DNA of 64,000 bases from the NCBI GenBank assembly GCA_910584205.1, contig CAJUAA010000010.1:1-64000 (forward strand). Reading direction: 5' to 3'. Shown here piece by piece: positions 59,755 to 64,000 of the stretch (the first letter of the stretch is position 1; every line of letters begins with the position of its first letter). Origin of the DNA: an uncultured Lachnospiraceae bacterium (GTDB taxonomy: Bacteria; Bacillota; Clostridia; Lachnospirales; Lachnospiraceae). The notes below the pieces were generated by a model. That model ran no database searches. It had not been told where the DNA came from and was given only the letters and a program-made list of their open reading frames with translations. Position numbers and translations under genes: made by a program.

Positions 59755-60570
59755 TCAGCCTCTCGTCTTTCCTCCGGCCACATTAAAAGTCACTCCATGG
59801 ACATAAGAAGCTTTCTCGCTTCCCAGATAACACACCAGATCCGCCACCTCGGACAGCTTTCCGGAACGTCCCAGAGGCGTTGTGGAAGTCCTGCTGTACC
59901 CCGCCCGCAGTTCATCGACGGTGATGCCTCTCGTATAGGCCAGAGCCGTCTCATAACCGATGGTACGCAGCCCGGTGGCTTCCATGATGCCCGGCGCCAC
60001 GCCGACGACCCTGACTCCCTTTCTCCCCATCTCCTTTGCCCAGGATCTGGTAAAAGAATTTACCGCGTTCTTGGTCGCCGCATAGATGCTCTGGCCTTCC
60101 GACCCTTCCAGTCCGCTTTCAGAAGACATGTTGATGATGACGCCGCTCTTTTTCTCCACCATCACGCGGCCTGCAGCCTGCGCGCACAGATAGACACCCT
60201 TCAGGTTTACATTGACCACCTTGTCAAATACGGTATCGTCCAGTTCAAATTCGCTGTGGGGTTTTGCATCGTCTACCAGAAGCCTCGGAATATTGATGCC
60301 TGCGTTATTTACCAGTACGTCCACCGTTCCAAAGGTTTTCACCGTCTCCTCCACCATATGTTCCACGCTTTCCCGATCCGTCACATTCGTCACCACATAA
60401 TGACATTTCTCCGAATCCGAATCCATCCCCGGCGCCTCCGGGCTCATATCCGCAATGACCACATTGGCGCCCTGATTCAGGAATTCCTCTGCCACTGCTT
60501 TTCCGATCCCGGATGCTCCTCCTGTTACGATCACTGTCTTTCCTTCCAGATTTAACCATGTATTTTTCAT
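59755..60570 (-). CDS. gutD: Sorbitol-6-phosphate dehydrogenase (SDR family)
   Basis: This 271-residue short-chain dehydrogenase should convert sorbitol-6-phosphate to fructose-6-phosphate. The cofactor motif is TGGASGIGKA (residues about 16-25), NNAGINIPRLLVDD is the family signature, and the catalytic residues are Ser (INMSSESGLEGSEG), Tyr and Lys (YAATK). The C-terminal ASYVHGVTFNVAGGKTRG is typical of Firmicutes GutD. It follows srlE by 41 bp in the operon, which fixes its role. Confidence 0.93.
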   Translation of the reverse strand: MKNTWLNLEGKTVIVTGGASGIGKAVAEEFLNQGANVVIADMSPEAPGMDSDSEKCHYVVTNVTDRESVEHMVEETVKTFGTVDVLVNNAGINIPRLLVDDAKPHSEFELDDTVFDKVVNVNLKGVYLCAQAAGRVMVEKKSGVIINMSSESGLEGSEGQSIYAATKNAVNSFTRSWAKEMGRKGVRVVGVAPGIMEATGLRTIGYETALAYTRGITVDELRAGYSRTSTTPLGRSGKLSEVADLVCYLGSEKASYVHGVTFNVAGGKTRG

Positions 60571-60611
60571 TTGATTCTCTTCCTTTCCTTATTTGAGTCT
60601 GTATGTGTGAT

Positions 60612-61640
60612 TTAATATAGCCCTATGCTTGCCACCCATGCGGCCAGTACCCTGGGCACGCCGACCAGGAATCTGGAATACAGGACAGAAGGGACTCCCA
60701 CTTCCACGGTTTCCGGCTCCGCCTCCGCAAGCCCCAGGCCCACCGGGATGAAATCACATGCGCACTGGGTATTGATGGCGAACAGCGCCGGGAGCGCCAG
60801 GCTCGGAGCAATGTTTCCTTTTCCGATCTCCACGCCGATCATGGTGCCGATGACCTGCGCGATGACCGCGCCCGGTCCCAGCAGCGCCGACAGCACCGGG
60901 ATCGAACAGATAAATCCAAGGATGACCAGGCCCACGCCGTTTCCTGCCAGCGGCACCAGAAGCTTCGCGAACCAGTCGCCGAATCCGGAGCCCTGAATGA
61001 TACCGATCAGCATGGCTACGAATGCCATGAACGGCAGAATCGTCGTAATCATGGACTGCACCGCATCTCTCGCCGCCTGGTACAGGGTATTCACCACCTT
61101 GCCCGCGCCCATGCCGATCTTCTGGATGATGCTGGATTTGCTGGTTTCTCCCAATGTCTCGGACACCTTTTTATTGGTACTGTATTTGAATCTGCGTTCC
61201 GGCTCCGCCTTTGCTTCCTCTGCTTCCTTCGTAGGAGCTTCCTCTTCCGCCGGTACCGCGGAGCCGTCCGCCGGACTGATCTGATCCGGACCTACCGCCG
61301 ACACGTAGATATCTTCTGTGATAAACCTGGCCAGCGGCCCGCTCTTCCCAACCGGCATGATATTGACCGTAGGAATCCGTTTCTGCGGATAGATCCCGCA
61401 CCGCAGCGTACCGCCGCAGTCGATGACCACCAGAAAGATCTCCTCATCCGGAACCGATGTTTTGAATCCGTTCACAGCCGTACATCCGGTCAGCTTCACG
61501 ATTTTCTCAATGATATCCGGTTCCGCGCCTCCTCCTGTGATAAAGACGACCTTGTCTTTTCCTTCCTTCGGCATGACGGTCAGAGGCCCTCCAAACCCGC
61601 CGCTCCCTCTCTCGATCTTTATTGCTCTGTATTCTGCCAT
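60612..61640 (-). CDS. srlE: PTS glucitol/sorbitol IIB-IIC component (SrlE)
   Basis: This 342-residue protein has the N-terminal IIB domain (GFGGPLTVMPKEG, FITGGGAEPDIIEKIV, and the phospho-Cys region DCGGTLRCGIYP) and then a membrane part with about four helices containing NTLYQAARDAVQSMITTILPF and GNGVGLVILGFICS. It should pass phosphate to sorbitol with SrlA. I chose ATG 61640 (MAEYRAIKIERG), with GGAGGG upstream. The frame upstream to 61694 lacks a site. It follows srlA by about 80 bp. Confidence 0.95.
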   Translation of the reverse strand: MAEYRAIKIERGSGGFGGPLTVMPKEGKDKVVFITGGGAEPDIIEKIVKLTGCTAVNGFKTSVPDEEIFLVVIDCGGTLRCGIYPQKRIPTVNIMPVGKSGPLARFITEDIYVSAVGPDQISPADGSAVPAEEEAPTKEAEEAKAEPERRFKYSTNKKVSETLGETSKSSIIQKIGMGAGKVVNTLYQAARDAVQSMITTILPFMAFVAMLIGIIQGSGFGDWFAKLLVPLAGNGVGLVILGFICSIPVLSALLGPGAVIAQVIGTMIGVEIGKGNIAPSLALPALFAINTQCACDFIPVGLGLAEAEPETVEVGVPSVLYSRFLVGVPRVLAAWVASIGLY

Positions 61641-61718
61641 CTCATTTCCCTCCAATTCAAGGTTCCGTACCTGCCCCGGATCTGTGCCGGACACGATACT
61701 GTTTTTCCTGTTTTCCGC

Positions 61719-62261
61719 TTATGATAAGGTGTTCTTCAGTTCAATTTTCTGCTGCTTCATGACAAATGTGGTCGTGAAGTCCGTGATCCAGCCTGCGAAG
61801 AAGTTCATGACCAGTCCGACCAGCAGATAGCGGATTGCCAGCGGTGTCGTACTGAGCCCCAACGTTGTGATCCCGTCCGCAATCCCCAGATAAATGAAGA
61901 TCTCTCCCACATTGATGTGCGGAAACATACCGCTGTTGGTATGGCAGTGATAGGTGGAAGACGCGTAATAGCTTGGTTTCATCCTCTCCGGGAGGAATTT
62001 CCCCATGGACAGGGCCATGGGATTGCCCAGCATGAACGCGGACAGGAACGGAAGCACTCCATAAGCCATAATCACATTGCCGGAACAGATCTTTGCAAAT
62101 TTATTGATCCTCTCCTGCCCGATCAATGCGATCAGCGCATTCATAAACACCAGTAGCAGTAATACCTTCGGTACGATGGTGGAGACCCAGTTGACAAAGG
62201 TGAGAGCGCCTGCGTCGAACAGTCCCATAAAGCCTTCTGCTGCATTTACTATTATATTCAT
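61719..62261 (-). CDS. srlA: PTS glucitol/sorbitol IIC component (SrlA)
   Basis: This 180-residue membrane protein is the first part of the glucitol channel. Four or five helices are seen, and the family motif YHCHTNSGMFPHINVGE occurs near residue 120. The start at 62261 has a perfect AGGAGG site. It follows gutM by 60 bp and precedes srlE. A homologous domain appears at the N-terminus of the divergent protein at 62988. Confidence 0.95.
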   Translation of the reverse strand: MNIIVNAAEGFMGLFDAGALTFVNWVSTIVPKVLLLLVFMNALIALIGQERINKFAKICSGNVIMAYGVLPFLSAFMLGNPMALSMGKFLPERMKPSYYASSTYHCHTNSGMFPHINVGEIFIYLGIADGITTLGLSTTPLAIRYLLVGLVMNFFAGWITDFTTTFVMKQQKIELKNTLS

Positions 62262-62320
62262 ACAAACCTCCTGATTTTTGTACTGCATCCGCCTCTCTTA
62301 AAATCCCCCGGCAGACGCAG

Positions 62321-62782
62321 CTATTCTGCTTCCGCATGGGGCAGCAGCCGCCTCAGTGTATTGGCTGCTTTCGTAAGCGGCGCCGGTTCCTCCATGAGCT
62401 CGCCTCCCGACATCAGAACCCGGTAGTTGGAGGACGCTTCCAGAACAGCCTTTGTAAGCGGCGCCGGAAGGTGCATCCTCTGACAGTCCTCTTTCCGGAT
62501 CGCGCCCACATCCATCCCCTCGAATCCCTTCAGGGGCCGGACTCTGGCAAATACGGTCACGCCCTGCATGCAGCTGCCCTCCAGGATGTCCCCGCCTCCG
62601 TCTATGGCAAACATCACGATCGCTCCTGCCCGGAAAGCGCCTCTGGCCTTTCCGATCGCCACACGCCCTCTCTGCCTCAGGCTTCGATAAGAACCCATGA
62701 AGCTTCTCATCTGCAGGAAAGTCAGAAGATACTGCAGGGCAAATGCGATACAGAACAGTATGATCAGCGGAATGATGTTCAT
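62321..62782 (-). CDS. gutM: Glucitol operon activator GutM-like protein
   Basis: This 153-residue protein matches the GutM family: an N-terminal membrane helix (IPLIILFCIAFALQYLLTFLQ), then MRSFMGSYRSLRQRGRVAIGKARGAF cut here as typical, and VFARVRPLKGFEG. In E. coli GutM aids activation of the glucitol operon; how a membrane-anchored protein does so in Firmicutes is not known. It is the first gene of the operon. The start has an AAAGGAG site. Confidence 0.9.
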   Translation of the reverse strand: MNIIPLIILFCIAFALQYLLTFLQMRSFMGSYRSLRQRGRVAIGKARGAFRAGAIVMFAIDGGGDILEGSCMQGVTVFARVRPLKGFEGMDVGAIRKEDCQRMHLPAPLTKAVLEASSNYRVLMSGGELMEEPAPLTKAANTLRRLLPHAEAE

Positions 62783-62918
62783 GATTTGTTTCTCCTTTCA
62801 GAACCTGTTATCGTGTGTCAGACATCCGTCCAAGTCACCTGGCCATGTGTACTTTGCTTTGTCTGATGACATCATACCTGATTTTTCAGTCATAATTAAT
62901 ACATTCTTTTTCCCGGCA

Positions 62919-62947
62919 TTGGAAATCGTCTGTAAATATGTTATATT
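62919..62947 (+). promoter_or_regulatory. Promoter of the fused IIC-IIB gene
   Basis: TTGGAA (62919-62924), 17-bp spacer, TATATT (62942-62947), 40 bp before the ATG. The 205-bp gap to gutM must also hold the leftward operon promoter, whose -35 I cannot place. A TCAGACA/TGTCTGA inverted pair lies in this gap near gutM. Confidence 0.6.
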
Positions 62948-62987
62948 GGGATTGTGAAAAAGATATCAGATCAGGAGAATTGACCAT

Positions 62988-64000
62988 ATGACGAATCTCA
63001 TCGATACGATCCTACTGTTTTTTGCGGACTGGTTTTCCTACGGAGGCAGTTTCCTTGTCTCCTGGTGCACGGATCTCATACCGACCATCTTCATGGTCCT
63101 GATCCTGACCAACGCGCTGATCCGCCTGATTCCTGAAAGTTTCATAGAAAAAGCAGCAGCGCTGGCTTCCCGGCATCTGCTGCTCAAATATATGGTAATT
63201 CCGTTTCTGGGTGCCATCCTTCTTGGCAACCCCTCCGCCCTGACGCTGGGACGTTTCATGCCGGAAAAGGACAAGCCCTCCTACTTTGCCTGCGCCTCCT
63301 TTTTCTGCCATACCAGCAGCGGCGTCTTTCCGCATATCAACTCATCGGAACTGTTTATCTGGCTTGGCATCGCCCGCGGCGTCGAGACGCTGGGATATTC
63401 GATCTATCCGCTTGCCGTCCGTTATCTGGCCGCCGGACTCATTGCCAATTTTATATGCGGGGTTATCACCGACCGCACCACTGCGTATTACTGCCGGAAA
63501 ATGCACGTTACGCTTTCGGACCGGACAGACCTCCACAGTCCCGCCGCCCCAAAAGCCGCACCGGACCCGGAGGCTCTTTCCCCGTCCGTATGGCATGAGA
63601 TCTGCATCCGGGCCGGAAGAAGCGGCTGCGGCGGGCCTGTTACCGTAAAGCCGGATGCACAGCGCCGGAAGCTGGTCTACGTGACCGGCGGCGGAATCCG
63701 GCCGGACATCGTGGACCGGATCGAACAGCTGACCGGATGCACTTCCGTCAACGGCTTTTCCTCCACGGTCCCGGACGAAGAGGTCTTTCTGGCCGTCGTC
63801 GACTGCGGAGGCACCCTGCGCTGCGGCATCTATCCTAAAAAAGGAATCCCGACGATCAACCTTATGCCCACGGGAAAAAGCGGCCCTCTTGCCCGGTACA
63901 TGACGGATGACCTGTATGTATCAGACGTGTCTGCCGATTGTATCATCTCTGCCGGGAACCTGGAAGCCGGAACGAAAAAGGCGGCCGTCTGCCTGCCGGA
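62988..64000 (+). CDS. Fused glucitol PTS IIC-IIB protein (partial, runs off the window)
   Basis: An open frame from ATG 62988 (site CAGGAG) continues without a stop to the window end, at least 337 residues. Residues 1-170 align with SrlA: NALIRLIPESFIEKAA, GNPSALTLGRFMPEKDK, then FCHTSSGVFPHIN. A linker rich in Ala and Pro (about 180-195) leads to a IIB domain aligned with SrlE: YVTGGGIRPDIVDRIEQLTG, VPDEEVFLAVVDCGGTLRCG, MPTGKSGPLARYM. This is a domain fusion not seen in the standard srlA-srlE layout. The gene is divergent from the complete srl operon, so it may be a second transporter or its controller. Confidence 0.88.
   Translation, partial: MTNLIDTILLFFADWFSYGGSFLVSWCTDLIPTIFMVLILTNALIRLIPESFIEKAAALASRHLLLKYMVIPFLGAILLGNPSALTLGRFMPEKDKPSYFACASFFCHTSSGVFPHINSSELFIWLGIARGVETLGYSIYPLAVRYLAAGLIANFICGVITDRTTAYYCRKMHVTLSDRTDLHSPAAPKAAPDPEALSPSVWHEICIRAGRSGCGGPVTVKPDAQRRKLVYVTGGGIRPDIVDRIEQLTGCTSVNGFSSTVPDEEVFLAVVDCGGTLRCGIYPKKGIPTINLMPTGKSGPLARYMTDDLYVSDVSADCIISAGNLEAGTKKAAVCLP

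Noticed and set aside
57957..59786. 609-codon plus-strand frame over the PRD regulator
   Set aside because: It lies wholly antisense to a gene with clear PRD and EIIA domains, and it has no family match that I recognise.
1..64000. tRNA or rRNA genes
   Set aside because: No cloverleaf or rRNA-like stretch was recognised by eye; a tRNA scan would be decisive.

Overview
The window looks like chromosome from a spore-forming, anaerobic gut Lachnospiraceae (Clostridium cluster XIVa type, Bacillota). The evidence is Firmicutes-type ribosome binding sites (AGGAGG), PTS and BglG-type regulation, a bifurcating-type [FeFe] hydrogenase, a collagen-like BclA-type surface protein, Uma2 and high-cysteine HCB proteins, and a TnpX/TnpW-type mobile element. 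Species cannot be fixed by reading alone. Most genes are on the minus strand in tightly packed operons, many with ATGA overlaps.

Layout. (1) 1-6.76 kb: an AT-richer integrative element with a sigma-like factor and HTH pair, a YxlEFG-like ABC cassette, an autoregulated winged-helix repressor, MobC, TnpW and a large serine recombinase. No relaxase is present, and the left end lies at or beyond the window start. (2) 6.76-9.6 kb: a subtilisin-like S8 peptidase and a coiled-coil protein. (3) 9.8-18.1 kb: a raffinose-family oligosaccharide locus with a GH13 sucrose-type enzyme, GH36 alpha-galactosidase, MalFG-type permeases, a lipoprotein binding protein and a divergent AraC regulator. (4) 18.2-21.5 kb: a coiled-coil protein, then an exosortase K-like protein and its probable single substrate, a VIT/vWA surface protein. 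(5) 21.7-33.4 kb: a ten-gene minus-strand cluster under a divergent LacI regulator: alkaline-phosphatase-superfamily phosphodiesterase, 3-hydroxyisobutyrate-dehydrogenase-type reductase, LarA homologue, SsuABC/TauABC-like importer with two permeases and two ATPases, and two TauE/SafE exporters. This is the best candidate for an undescribed catabolic system. (6) 33.4-44.6 kb: collagen-like protein with an adjacent glycosyltransferase, a ferredoxin-type aldo/keto reductase, a 1395-residue BspA-type LRR protein without a signal peptide, a Dus enzyme, an MFS transporter and a phospholipase C family protein. (7) 44.7-47.3 kb: a Gly/Cys-rich protein, two small helical proteins and an orphan histidine kinase. 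(8) 47.4-53.7 kb: HydCBA hydrogenase, divergent from a TM1266-type regulator and HydG. (9) 53.8-56.8 kb: coiled-coil protein, MATE exporter, zinc-ribbon protein, Uma2 protein. (10) 56.9-64 kb: a sorbitol/glucitol PTS operon (gutM, srlA, srlE, sorbitol-6-phosphate dehydrogenase, PRD regulator, IIA) ending in an operon-borne HPr-like protein, with a divergent fused IIC-IIB gene running off the window end.

How the genes work together. The alpha-galactosidase and GH13 enzyme should split raffinose-type sugars brought in by the ABC importer. The HydCBA complex would reoxidise NADH and ferredoxin from such fermentation, with HydG maturing its H-cluster. The sorbitol PTS would import and phosphorylate hexitol, and the dehydrogenase would turn the product into fructose-6-phosphate. 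The LacI-controlled cluster would import a small organic anion, process it through a phosphodiesterase, a dehydrogenase and a LarA-type enzyme, and export an anionic end product; its substrate is not known from the sequence.
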